Positions 1 to 9,641 of a stretch of 33,730 nucleotides of DNA are shown here, piece after piece. The stretch is taken from assembly GCA_013215915.1 (NCBI GenBank), contig JABSON010000007.1:1-33730 (forward strand). The letters are read 5' to 3'. Both the position numbers and the translations under genes were made by a program. This DNA is from Campylobacteraceae bacterium. GTDB taxonomy: Bacteria; Campylobacterota; Campylobacteria; Campylobacterales; Arcobacteraceae. Position 1 is the stretch's first letter. Every line of letters starts with the position of its first letter. The notes beneath the pieces were generated by a model. It was not told the origin of the DNA. It worked only from the letters and a program-made list of their open reading frames with translations, and searched no databases.

Positions 1-714
<714 letters not shown>

Positions 715-884
715 GAAGTTTTGATACTGACATATTTTGTATTTAACAAAATTATCACTCAAAATAGACGAAGAACATAAAAATATTCTTCATGCTTATA
801 TTGTATTTGTTTTAAAAGAGTTTGTTTCTCTTTTTTGAAGTATCATATTCAGTTTGAAAAAATTATATTTTTACAAACTTTAAG

Positions 885-897
885 TTGTTAAAGATCA
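885..897 (-). promoter_or_regulatory. boxA-like antitermination element in rRNA leader
   Basis: Minus strand TGATCTTTAACAA, 12/13 match to the E. coli rrn boxA TGCTCTTTAACAA, located between the promoter and 16S. Confidence 0.7.
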
Positions 898-936
898 TCC
901 ATATCTTCGTGTGTGTCACACTTGATTTGGATGGGA

Positions 937-965
937 ATTATAGGGTAATGGGCTTTGGATGTCAA
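937..965 (-). promoter_or_regulatory. sigma70 promoter of the rRNA operon
   Basis: Minus strand reads TTGACA-TCCAAAGCCCATTACCC(17 nt)-TATAAT, a perfect -35/-10 with optimal spacer, upstream of 16S and co-directional with it. Confidence 0.85.
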
Positions 966-1022
966 GGGTTAAAACATAAATGTAGCTTAAATTACAAAAT
1001 CTGTAAATTATATGTTTTTTTA

Positions 1023-1634
1023 TTATTTTATATAAGTATATCCATTCTTGTTAATGATTATGCTAGCGCTATCTCCATTCTTATGATTTAATTTTATTTC
1101 ACAATCGTTTTTTATAATATACATATCAGATTGATTTGATAAAGAAGAAAAAACTTTTCCATCATAAGAGAATGAAAATTTTCCTAAACTATCATTTTTA
1201 CGGCAAGATACATTAACAGATTCGATATTATATAATTCTGTTAATAACACATATTTTGAGTTTTTTTGAGTTTTTTTACATTTCCAAGTTGAATATAAAT
1301 ATTTATTACTTAATGGATCTTTTAAAGATTCATTATGATTAGCTTTACCACCCATGTTTTCATCAGTATAAACAAGATAATAAAAACCTCCAATATCTTT
1401 GCCACATCTTATAAATTTAAAAGTCCATTGTTTTTTAAACCACTTTTTTTCATTTAAAGAATATTTATTATCAGTTAAAGCTTGATGCCTAATAAGTTTA
1501 AGGTTTGAAAGAACTGTATTTTGAGCAGACACTAAGTCAGTATTATGGTTTTTAACTTTAATAAAACTAAGAACTATAAATAAAATGCTTATTACGAAAA
1601 TTAGTTCTAATAATGTAAAAGCATTTTTTTTCAT
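1023..1634 (-). CDS. Type IV pilin/pseudopilin-like protein with prepilin N-terminal methylation motif
   Basis: N-terminus MKKNAFTLLELIFVISILFIVLSF: short basic leader, A/F cleavage junction, Glu at +5, hydrophobic helix. Confidence 0.85.
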   Translation of the reverse strand: MKKNAFTLLELIFVISILFIVLSFIKVKNHNTDLVSAQNTVLSNLKLIRHQALTDNKYSLNEKKWFKKQWTFKFIRCGKDIGGFYYLVYTDENMGGKANHNESLKDPLSNKYLYSTWKCKKTQKNSKYVLLTELYNIESVNVSCRKNDSLGKFSFSYDGKVFSSLSNQSDMYIIKNDCEIKLNHKNGDSASIIINKNGYTYIK

Positions 1635-2830
1635 TTTATATAGTATGTTTTTAATATTATATTATTATATTTAAATTCTATTTTTTCAAAATATTTATTA
1701 TTAAGATAAACATTTGAAGTAATAAAATATTGATCACCACTTTGAATACCATAAAATTCTAATCTTTTAAGAAGACTCTTATCATCACTTGAAATAAAGT
1801 TAATATTTTTTTCTTTTAACTTTTTTGACAAGTCACTAACAAAACTATAGTTATATATAAAGTGTCTTTTTGGTTTACTAATATACGAATAAACAGGTTT
1901 ATTATAAAATATAAGAGCATAATTAATAAGTAAAAAAGCAAATGCTAAATAAGAAATAAAATAGTGATACTTTCTAAAGAGAGGAAGTCGTACACGCAAA
2001 GTATGAAAAAATAATTTAACCATAATTGGCATAGATATAATCACAAAAGGCGCAAAATCTTCAATATAAATTTTTTGCCTAAAAGAAAATAATAATGAAA
2101 ACATTAAAGCAGTAAATGAAATATACCAGTATATTGTTCTATTTCCTTTTACTGCAATTCTATATTGTGAGTAAAAAAAGTATAAAAATAATAAAGGTGA
2201 AAATACAGAAGCATAAATAGCCAAAGTATCAATAAAATGTCCTCTTGGTTTACCTGAAGTGGAGAAACCATATATACTCATTGATAAACCAAACAAAATT
2301 AATGAGAGAATAAATAATTTATTATCTTTTTTTTCAAAAGCATAAAAAAATAAAGCTAAATATAAAATTGCAAAAGAATTATCAATAAAAAGACAAAAAA
2401 ACAAAATAATATAATTATGTTTTTTATATACTTTATAATAATACAAATAAAGCAATAAAAAAAACAATACAATAATTGCTGTATTAACTAATGTAGCAGC
2501 TGATACCATTCCAGGAACAATCATAAATAATATGATGTTAACTAATCTGTCTTTTTCATATTTAAAATAATGTTTAGTCATTAAATACATTAATATTGTG
2601 CACAAAAAATAAAAAAATAAAAAAGGAAATCTTAGTGCAATATCATTTGAGGGGAAAAGGTATAAAAGAGGATAAGTAAAATAAGTTAAAACAGATTTAT
2701 TATCTAGTACATTAATCGCTTCTTTATATGAAATACTTAATGTACTTGAGAGATAAATTAATGATAAAAGACTAAAAACTAGTAAAAAGCAGAATAATAA
2801 ATTATATTTACTAAAAACTTTTTTATTCAT
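1631..2830 (-). CDS. Polytopic membrane protein, probable GT39/ArnT-like glycosyltransferase
   Basis: 399 aa, many predicted TM helices; ALRFPFLFFYFLCTILMYLMTKHYF segment resembles GT39/GT83 families; overlaps the pseudopilin start by 4 nt. Confidence 0.55.
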   Translation of the reverse strand: MNKKVFSKYNLLFCFLLVFSLLSLIYLSSTLSISYKEAINVLDNKSVLTYFTYPLLYLFPSNDIALRFPFLFFYFLCTILMYLMTKHYFKYEKDRLVNIILFMIVPGMVSAATLVNTAIIVLFFLLLYLYYYKVYKKHNYIILFFCLFIDNSFAILYLALFFYAFEKKDNKLFILSLILFGLSMSIYGFSTSGKPRGHFIDTLAIYASVFSPLLFLYFFYSQYRIAVKGNRTIYWYISFTALMFSLLFSFRQKIYIEDFAPFVIISMPIMVKLFFHTLRVRLPLFRKYHYFISYLAFAFLLINYALIFYNKPVYSYISKPKRHFIYNYSFVSDLSKKLKEKNINFISSDDKSLLKRLEFYGIQSGDQYFITSNVYLNNKYFEKIEFKYNNIILKTYYIK

Positions 2831-2838
2831 TTAACAAC

Positions 2839-3408
2839 CTAAATTTTTAAAAAATTATTGATAATATCGTGACCATATTCACTCATGATAGACTCAGGAT
2901 GGAATTGAACACCATAAATTTTTTTATTCTTTATTTCCAAAGACATAATTTCATTATCATCATTTGATACAGAAGTAACAATAATATCTTTAGGTAAATT
3001 ATCTTTTTCAACAACTAATGAATGATATCTTGTTTCAATAAAATTTTTAGGTAAAGTGTCAAAAATTTTAGTATCTTTTAAAACGTTAATTTGTGAAGTT
3101 TTTCCATGCATCATATTATTAGCTCTTATAACTTTTGCTCCAAAAACTTGAGCAATACTTTGATGTCCTAAACAAATACCAAAAATTGGAACCTTGTCTG
3201 AGAAATATTTAATTACTTCTAAACAAACACCTGCATCATCAGGAGTAGAAGGACCAGGAGATATTATAATTTTTTCTGGATTTAAAGAAATAATCTCTTC
3301 TAAGTTTAATTCATCATTTCTTATAACTTTTAAATCAGCTCCTAATTCTTTACAATATTGAACAATATTATATGTAAAAGAATCATAATTATCAATCATC
3401 AGTAACAT
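2839..3408 (-). CDS. Anthranilate/aminodeoxychorismate synthase component II (glutamine amidotransferase)
   Basis: MLLMIDNYDSFTYNIVQY, SPGPSTPDDAG, PIFGICLGHQSIAQVFG (nucleophile Cys) and GVQFHPES motifs of the TrpG/PabA class I amidotransferases. Start could be the internal Met at 3399 (MIDNYDS). Confidence 0.92.
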   Translation of the reverse strand: MLLMIDNYDSFTYNIVQYCKELGADLKVIRNDELNLEEIISLNPEKIIISPGPSTPDDAGVCLEVIKYFSDKVPIFGICLGHQSIAQVFGAKVIRANNMMHGKTSQINVLKDTKIFDTLPKNFIETRYHSLVVEKDNLPKDIIVTSVSNDDNEIMSLEIKNKKIYGVQFHPESIMSEYGHDIINNFLKI

Positions 3409-3673
3409 TATTTAATTCCCCTTGAACTTTTCTCATTTGTGAATTGATTTGAGCATATTGTTCTGACGTAATATTAGAATCTTGAATCCATTTATTTTCA
3501 TTTGCTTCAATCAAAATTCCTTCTTTAGTACAAATCTCATTAAGATCTTTTTCATATTCAGTAATTGATGTTGAATTTTTAATAGTATTATTATCTAGAT
3601 ATTTAAGCTCAATATACCAGTCATTAGGCTTTTCACCCGAAGATCTTATTGTAGATTCAAAAATTACATTCAT
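3392..3673 (-). CDS. Hypothetical protein, 93 aa
   Basis: ORF co-directional with and overlapping the TrpG/PabA start by 17 nt; no recognised domain. Confidence 0.65.
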   Translation of the reverse strand: MNVIFESTIRSSGEKPNDWYIELKYLDNNTIKNSTSITEYEKDLNEICTKEGILIEANENKWIQDSNITSEQYAQINSQMRKVQGELNNVTDD

Positions 3674-3731
3674 TAATATGCCTTTTTAAAACATTATATC
3701 AAGAAAAAATAAAAAAAAAGATTTTTTTAAC

Positions 3732-3750
3732 TTATGATAATCATTCTTAC
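3732..3750. promoter_or_regulatory. Fur-box-like operator
   Basis: TTATGATAATCATTCTTAC resembles the Fur consensus GATAATGATAATCATTATC (core GATAATCATT exact); lies ~60 bp upstream of the ferric iron transporter operon. Confidence 0.55.
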
Positions 3751-3812
3751 TATTAAGATAATTTAAAGCTTAATTTTCTTATGATGTATTTAATAAAAAC
3801 AAAAGGGTCAAC

Positions 3813-4820
3813 ATGTTAAAAAAACTTGTATTAAGTTCATTAGTTTTGGCGAGTTCTATCTTCGCTGCACAAGAGGTAAATATCTATTCACACAGACATT
3901 ATGATACAGATAAGAAATTATTTAAAATGTTTGAAGCAAAAACAGGTATTAAAGTTAATGTTGTTAAAGCAAAAGCAAATGCATTAATTAACAGAATTGA
4001 ATCTGAAGGTAAAAACTCACCTGCTGATGTATTAATTACAGTTGATGCAGGAAGATTACAATTAGCTAAATCAAAAGGTATTTTTCAATCAATTGAATCT
4101 GAATACTTAAATGCTAATATTCCTAAAATTTATAGAGATTCTGATAACCAATGGTTTGCACTTACAAAAAGAGCAAGAGTTGCTGTTATTAAAAAAGATT
4201 CTGGAATTGAAAATGAATTTGTTACTTATGAAGACTTAGCAAATCCTAAATTTAAAGGTATGATTGTAGTTAGATCTTCTTCTAACATTTATAATCAATC
4301 TTTATTAGCTGCAATGATTGAACATCATGATGAAGCGTATGCATTATCGTGGGCAAAAGGTATGGTTGCTAACATGGCTAGATCTCCAAAAGGTAATGAT
4401 AGAGCACAAGTTAAAGCTGTAGCAAATGGAATTGGTAAAATTGCAATTGCAAATACTTACTATATTGGTAAAATGGTTCATAATAAAGATAAATCTCAAA
4501 GAGATGCAGTTGCTAAAATGAAAATTTACTTTCCTCAATTTAAAAATGGTGGAACTCATGTAAATATTTCTGGTGCTGGTGTTACTAAATATGCTCCTAA
4601 TAAAGAAAATGGTATTAAATTCATTGAATTCTTAGCTTCAAAAGATGCTCAAGAATTATTTGCAACACAAAGTTATGAATACCCAGTTTTATCTGGAACT
4701 AAATCATCTAAAATTGTTTCTTCTTGGGGAAAATTCAAAGAAGATAATATTTCTATTAATTCTTTAGGTGAAAATAATGCAAAAGCTGTTAAAATCTTCA
4801 ATAAAGCATCTTGGAAATAA
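3813..4820 (+). CDS. fbpA: Ferric iron ABC transporter, periplasmic substrate-binding protein
   Basis: Signal peptide; VNIYSHRHYDTDKKLFKMFEAKTGIKVNVV, PADVLITVDAGRL and the N-S-YYIGKM-type iron-binding segment typical of FbpA/FutA proteins; followed by permease and ATPase. Confidence 0.92.
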   Translation: MLKKLVLSSLVLASSIFAAQEVNIYSHRHYDTDKKLFKMFEAKTGIKVNVVKAKANALINRIESEGKNSPADVLITVDAGRLQLAKSKGIFQSIESEYLNANIPKIYRDSDNQWFALTKRARVAVIKKDSGIENEFVTYEDLANPKFKGMIVVRSSSNIYNQSLLAAMIEHHDEAYALSWAKGMVANMARSPKGNDRAQVKAVANGIGKIAIANTYYIGKMVHNKDKSQRDAVAKMKIYFPQFKNGGTHVNISGAGVTKYAPNKENGIKFIEFLASKDAQELFATQSYEYPVLSGTKSSKIVSSWGKFKEDNISINSLGENNAKAVKIFNKASWK

Positions 4821-4833
4821 AAAGATAAAATAA

Positions 4834-6420
4834 TTGAAATACTTTAATAAACTGACAATAAGTAGTGTTATTCTAACACTACTTATTTCTGTACCTGCAT
4901 TACTAATATTAGCTAACATTTTTACACCTACAAGTGAGATATGGTTACACCTAAAAGATACAGTTTTGAGTGAGTATATATACAACTCATTATATATTAT
5001 GTTTGGAGTTGCAATAATGACTTCAATAATTGGATTTTCAACCGCATATATAACAACTATGTATACATTTACTTTCTCTAAATTCTATCACTACGCACTT
5101 ATTTTACCTTTTGCTATTCCTACTTATATTGTTTCTTATGTATATGCTGGAATGTTTGATATTACAGGTTCTGTTACTATGTTTATTTTAGGAATATTAG
5201 GTAAAGAAAATATCACACAAGTTTATTTCATGGATATCATGTCCATTGAAGGCGCAGTTATTGTTATGTCTTTAGTTTTATATCCATATGTATATTTAAT
5301 TTCAAAAACATATTTAATTGCAGAATCAGCATCAATTATTGATGCATCTAAAACGATGGGTTTATCACCTTGGAAAACATTTATAAAAGTAATTATTCCT
5401 ATTTCAAGACCAGCAATAGTTGCAGGAACAATACTTGCAGTTATGGAAGCAGTTGCTGACTTTGGAGTAGTTGATTATTATGGAATACCTACTTTTGTAA
5501 CAGGTATATTTTCTACTTGGTACGGAATGGGGTCAGTTGAAGATGCTTCAAAACTAGCTTCAATGCTTATGTTATTTATTTTTACTTTGATCTTTTTAGA
5601 GAGATTTCAAAGAAGAAATAAAAAATATAGATCTTCAGGAAAAGACTTTACACCAATTTCGAAGAAAAGATTAAAAGGTAAAAGTAACATACTCGCTTTT
5701 TTATTATGCTTTTTTCCTGTATTTTTTGGATTTATCTTACCTTTTGCCCAAATGTCTTATTGGTTTTCATTAACATATATGGATATTATTGATGAAGATT
5801 TTTTAAGAATTATTATTCAAACAGTATCTTTAGGTTTAATTGGTTCAATTTTAATTACAACATTAGGTTTTATTTTTGTTTATAATGTAAGACTACATAA
5901 AAATAAAGTTTCAGATAATTTAACGCAAATTGTTAAACTAGGTTATTCAATTCCTGGAGCTGTTGTAGCAGTAGGAGTATTAAGTTTATTTGGAATACTA
6001 AATAGAACTTTTGATGTTTTATTATCAGGAACTATTCTTTCACTGTTATTTGCATACTGTGTAAGATTTTTAGCAATTTCAATTAATAATTATGAATCTG
6101 GATTCTCAAAAATTCCACAATCTTATGATGATGCTTGTAAAACAATGAGTTTAAATGAAACTTCAAAACTTAAACAAGTAATATTCCCATTAATTAAAAA
6201 CTCAGCACTTGCATCCTGTATAGTTATTTTTATAGAAATAATTAAAGAATTACCATTGACTATGATTTTAAGACCATTTAACTTTGATACTTTATCTGTA
6301 TATTCTCATGAATTAGTATCTCAAGCTCAAGTTTATGAATCTTCAGTTCCTGCTATGTTTATAGTATTATTAGGTATAGCTTCTGTATTGTTATTAGCAA
6401 AAAAAATGATTAAGGATTAA
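4834..6420 (+). CDS. fbpB: Ferric iron ABC transporter, permease (TTG start)
   Basis: 528 aa, duplicated BPD_transp_1 architecture with EAA-like loops (DASKTMGLSPWKTFIKVIIPISRPAI; DACKTMSLNETSKLKQVIFPLIK). Confidence 0.92.
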   Translation: MKYFNKLTISSVILTLLISVPALLILANIFTPTSEIWLHLKDTVLSEYIYNSLYIMFGVAIMTSIIGFSTAYITTMYTFTFSKFYHYALILPFAIPTYIVSYVYAGMFDITGSVTMFILGILGKENITQVYFMDIMSIEGAVIVMSLVLYPYVYLISKTYLIAESASIIDASKTMGLSPWKTFIKVIIPISRPAIVAGTILAVMEAVADFGVVDYYGIPTFVTGIFSTWYGMGSVEDASKLASMLMLFIFTLIFLERFQRRNKKYRSSGKDFTPISKKRLKGKSNILAFLLCFFPVFFGFILPFAQMSYWFSLTYMDIIDEDFLRIIIQTVSLGLIGSILITTLGFIFVYNVRLHKNKVSDNLTQIVKLGYSIPGAVVAVGVLSLFGILNRTFDVLLSGTILSLLFAYCVRFLAISINNYESGFSKIPQSYDDACKTMSLNETSKLKQVIFPLIKNSALASCIVIFIEIIKELPLTMILRPFNFDTLSVYSHELVSQAQVYESSVPAMFIVLLGIASVLLLAKKMIKD

Positions 6421-6421
6421 G

Positions 6422-7423
6422 ATGACAGGAATAAGTTTAAAAGATTTTTCAATATCTTTTGGAGAAACTAATATTTTAAATAATGTTTCTTTTGATGTAA
6501 AAGATGGAGAAATTGTTACAATTTTAGGAGCAAGTGGCTCTGGTAAAAGTACAATATTAAGATCTATTTCATCTTTAGAAGATAAATATGAAGGTGATAT
6601 TTATCTTCATAAATGCTGTGTTTCAAAAAATAACGATTCATGTAAAAGCCAAGATATTGGTTATATATTTCAAGACTATGCTTTATTTCCACATATTAAT
6701 GTAAAAGATAATATTATTTTTGCAATAAAAAATAAAAGTAAAAATGAAAAAGAAATAATAGTTGATAAATTATTAAAACAATTTGATTTAGAAGAGCATA
6801 AATTTAAACAAATACATGAATTATCAGGTGGACAACAACAAAGAGTTTCAATTGCCCGAGTAATTGCTTATGAACCTAAAATACTCTTACTTGATGAACC
6901 TTTTTCAAATCTTGATTCAATTTTAAGAAATAAAACAAAAATATGGTTAAAAAATTTAATTAAAGAATTTGGATTTTCAGCTATTTTAGTAACTCATGAT
7001 AAAAAAGAAGCTTTAAGTATATCTGATAAAATTGGAATTATTCAAAATAAAACTCTCGTTCAATTTGGAACACCTAAAGAGTTGTTTGAAAATCCTGTTA
7101 ATAAATATGTAGCTAATTTTTTAGGTCAAATTAATGAATTACCAAAAGAAATTATAAAAAATTTTTCATTAAAAAATAAAAATAATCATGACTTAATTGT
7201 AAGAGTCAAAAATACTAGAATTACAAAAAATAAAAATGATCATAAATTAAGAATATTAGATATCTCGTATTGTGGAGATTTTTATGAATTAACTTTACAA
7301 TTTACAAAATATAATAAATATAATATAATTGTTGAGTTAAATGATAAAAGTGAGATCAATATGGAAACTGAACTATACTTAGATGTAAACAAAGAAGACT
7401 TAATCTTAATAGAAAATAAATAA
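6422..7423 (+). CDS. fbpC: Ferric iron ABC transporter, ATP-binding protein
   Basis: Walker A GASGSGKST, signature LSGGQQQR, Walker B ILLLDEPFSNLD, H-loop VTHD; C-terminal regulatory domain. Confidence 0.95.
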   Translation: MTGISLKDFSISFGETNILNNVSFDVKDGEIVTILGASGSGKSTILRSISSLEDKYEGDIYLHKCCVSKNNDSCKSQDIGYIFQDYALFPHINVKDNIIFAIKNKSKNEKEIIVDKLLKQFDLEEHKFKQIHELSGGQQQRVSIARVIAYEPKILLLDEPFSNLDSILRNKTKIWLKNLIKEFGFSAILVTHDKKEALSISDKIGIIQNKTLVQFGTPKELFENPVNKYVANFLGQINELPKEIIKNFSLKNKNNHDLIVRVKNTRITKNKNDHKLRILDISYCGDFYELTLQFTKYNKYNIIVELNDKSEINMETELYLDVNKEDLILIENK

Positions 7424-7710
7424 TATTATTAAATTCACTCATAATCAAAAATAATTTTACAGTTTGATTATCAAGTTCGATTCAAATTCTCTTGTTCATA
7501 ATTACAAAAGAAAAAGGTTTTTATAAAAAAGAACTCTTGATGTTCAAATTAAAAAACATTATTGCAGTGTTTATATTCTCGAATAAAGAAAGAATTACAA
7601 TAGTTTTGGTGCAAGGCAATATATATCTCTGATAAAAATGTACTGTATTCAAAAGAGCAGATAATGCATGTCTTATGTAAAAAAACATGATAAAAATCCA
7701 GTTAAGATTT

Positions 7711-7736
7711 ATAAAACTAGCTAAAGCTAGTTTTAT
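7711..7736. terminator. Hairpin/possible bidirectional terminator overlapping the ubiD-family stop codon
   Basis: ATAAAACTAGC-TAAA-GCTAGTTTTAT, 11-bp perfect stem with 4-nt loop. Confidence 0.5.
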
Positions 7737-9547
7737 AATTGGTATTTTTTCTTAAATTCTGCCGATATATCAATAATACCTCTTTTTTGTAAAGAGTCTA
7801 ATACAGAAGGTGTACAATCAACATCATCAGGCCAACGTCTATCAAAATTATCCATTTTATTTTTATTTGTGGCATCAATACAAATGGTATTATTTATAAA
7901 ATAAATATCTCTATTTGAATCAATATTATTTACAATTCTCCAAATTAACATATAAACATTATCTAAATCATTTTGATTCTTTTCATCAACAATAATTAAA
8001 ATTTTAATATTTACATATGTAGATTTTAAATCTTCAAATAATCCTTTTTGAGATCTTTGTTTATCAACAGTAATTATTGTAATAGGATTTTTAGTATCTA
8101 AATAATATTGTTTTAATTTTTTAACTTCTGAAGAAATATTTTGAAGTGAAGCTAATAAATCTTCATCTTTTTTTAATGTAATTCCTAAACTAGCTATTTC
8201 ATTTCCAGTACAATCTAAACCTAATTTACCACCAACAGCAAATTTAGGACTTGAATGATCAAGTGCATCTACTACGCCTCTTGTAATTAGAATTTCTTCT
8301 ATATCTATTCTATTTAGAATATGTCTAGCTAATTTATCATGATCTGTTAATTCTGGTGCATCTTCATTTACAAATATAGCATGTTTTACAAAAGACATTT
8401 GCCCTACTCCCCAAAATGCATGCATCATTTGCTGAGCGTGACCTGGGTATAAAGTTTTAATTTTTGCAAGAATTAAATTATGGAACACACCATTTTCTGG
8501 CATATAATAATCTAATAAATCAGGACAAGTTGTTTGAAGTAGTGGTAAAAATATTCGCTCAGTTGCATGTCCCATATATTTATCTTCTAAAGGTGGTTTA
8601 CCTACAACAGTTGCCAAAAATACAGGTTCTTTTTTCTGTGTAATTGCAGTAACTTCCATAAATGGATATTCTTCTTCAAGAGTATAATATCCAGTATGAT
8701 CACCAAAAGGTCCTTCTATTTTCATCTTAGATGGATCTACAAAACCTTCAATAATATAATCATTATCAGCAGGAACATAAATATCATTTGTAATTGATTT
8801 AACTAATTTTGCAGCTTTGTTTTTTACAAAACCATATAACATTAATTCAAATACACCAATTGGTAAAGGAGCTTGTCCACACCAAATATACATAGGATCT
8901 CCACCAATACCAATAGATACAGGCATTTTTTTGCCAGCTTTTTTAAATTCATGGAAAAAGTGGTTTGAATCTTTATGAATTTGCCAATGCATACCTACTG
9001 TATGATCATCATATACTTGTAATCTGTACATACCTAGGTTTTTAAGCTCACCATTAAGTGAAGTAGTATAAACCTGACCCATAGTAATAAAAGGTCCGCC
9101 ATCTTGCTCCCAAGTAGTTAAAACAGGTAAATCAGATAATTTAGCATCTTTTCCTAATTTAATAATTTCTTGACAAGCACCCTTACCTTTTAGTTTTTTT
9201 GGAATAGTATTTTTTAAAGAAAATAATTTTCCAAATAAAGACAATTTATCTGCCATTGATTTAGGTGGTTTCATTTTTAACAGAGATTCAATTTCTGCAC
9301 CAATTTTATCACCATCTCCAATAAATAATTTTACTGATTTTTCGCTACAAAAAACATTCATTAAAACAGGTTCTTTAAATTTTTTAGAATTTTTTCTATC
9401 AACTACATTAGTAAATAATAAAGCTTTTGAATCTTCTTTTTTTACTTCAATGTATGCGATATGTGGAATTTCTAAATTAATATCTAATTCATCATCAATG
9501 ATTCTTAATAAATCATTGTCTTTTAAAATCTTAATTGCTCTTTTCAT
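7733..9547 (-). CDS. UbiD-family decarboxylase (probable menaquinone biosynthesis decarboxylase)
   Basis: 604 aa with DGGPFITMGQVYTT, GMYRLQVYDDHTVGMHWQIHKD, EGPFGDHTGYYTLEEEYPFMEVTAIT, GKPPLEDKYMG motifs of UbiD proteins. Confidence 0.9.
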   Translation of the reverse strand: MKRAIKILKDNDLLRIIDDELDINLEIPHIAYIEVKKEDSKALLFTNVVDRKNSKKFKEPVLMNVFCSEKSVKLFIGDGDKIGAEIESLLKMKPPKSMADKLSLFGKLFSLKNTIPKKLKGKGACQEIIKLGKDAKLSDLPVLTTWEQDGGPFITMGQVYTTSLNGELKNLGMYRLQVYDDHTVGMHWQIHKDSNHFFHEFKKAGKKMPVSIGIGGDPMYIWCGQAPLPIGVFELMLYGFVKNKAAKLVKSITNDIYVPADNDYIIEGFVDPSKMKIEGPFGDHTGYYTLEEEYPFMEVTAITQKKEPVFLATVVGKPPLEDKYMGHATERIFLPLLQTTCPDLLDYYMPENGVFHNLILAKIKTLYPGHAQQMMHAFWGVGQMSFVKHAIFVNEDAPELTDHDKLARHILNRIDIEEILITRGVVDALDHSSPKFAVGGKLGLDCTGNEIASLGITLKKDEDLLASLQNISSEVKKLKQYYLDTKNPITIITVDKQRSQKGLFEDLKSTYVNIKILIIVDEKNQNDLDNVYMLIWRIVNNIDSNRDIYFINNTICIDATNKNKMDNFDRRWPDDVDCTPSVLDSLQKRGIIDISAEFKKKYQL

Positions 9548-9601
9548 TTTTATCCATTTATATAATATGATTTATTCTAGCTAATTTTTTATATTATTTG
9601 G

Positions 9602-9607
9602 TATAAT
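9602..9607 (+). promoter_or_regulatory. -10 element of the putative aminotransferase promoter
   Basis: TTGGTATAATATT: TATAAT 35 bp upstream of the ATG at 9642, in a divergent intergenic region. Confidence 0.45.
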
Positions 9608-9641
9608 ATTTCATGAAAAATCATTTAAAAAAGAGAGAATT

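Noticed and set aside
885-1091. 68-aa plus-strand ORF
   Set aside because: Lies antisense over the rRNA boxA, promoter and pseudopilin 3' end; no SD or domain.
4344-4985. Minus-strand ORFs 4344-4559 and 4764-4985
   Set aside because: Antisense to clear fbpA/fbpB coding sequence; shadow ORFs with low-complexity composition.
7470-7492. GTTCGATTC resembling a tRNA T-loop
   Set aside because: No flanking T-stem complementarity, no acceptor or anticodon arms; not a tRNA.
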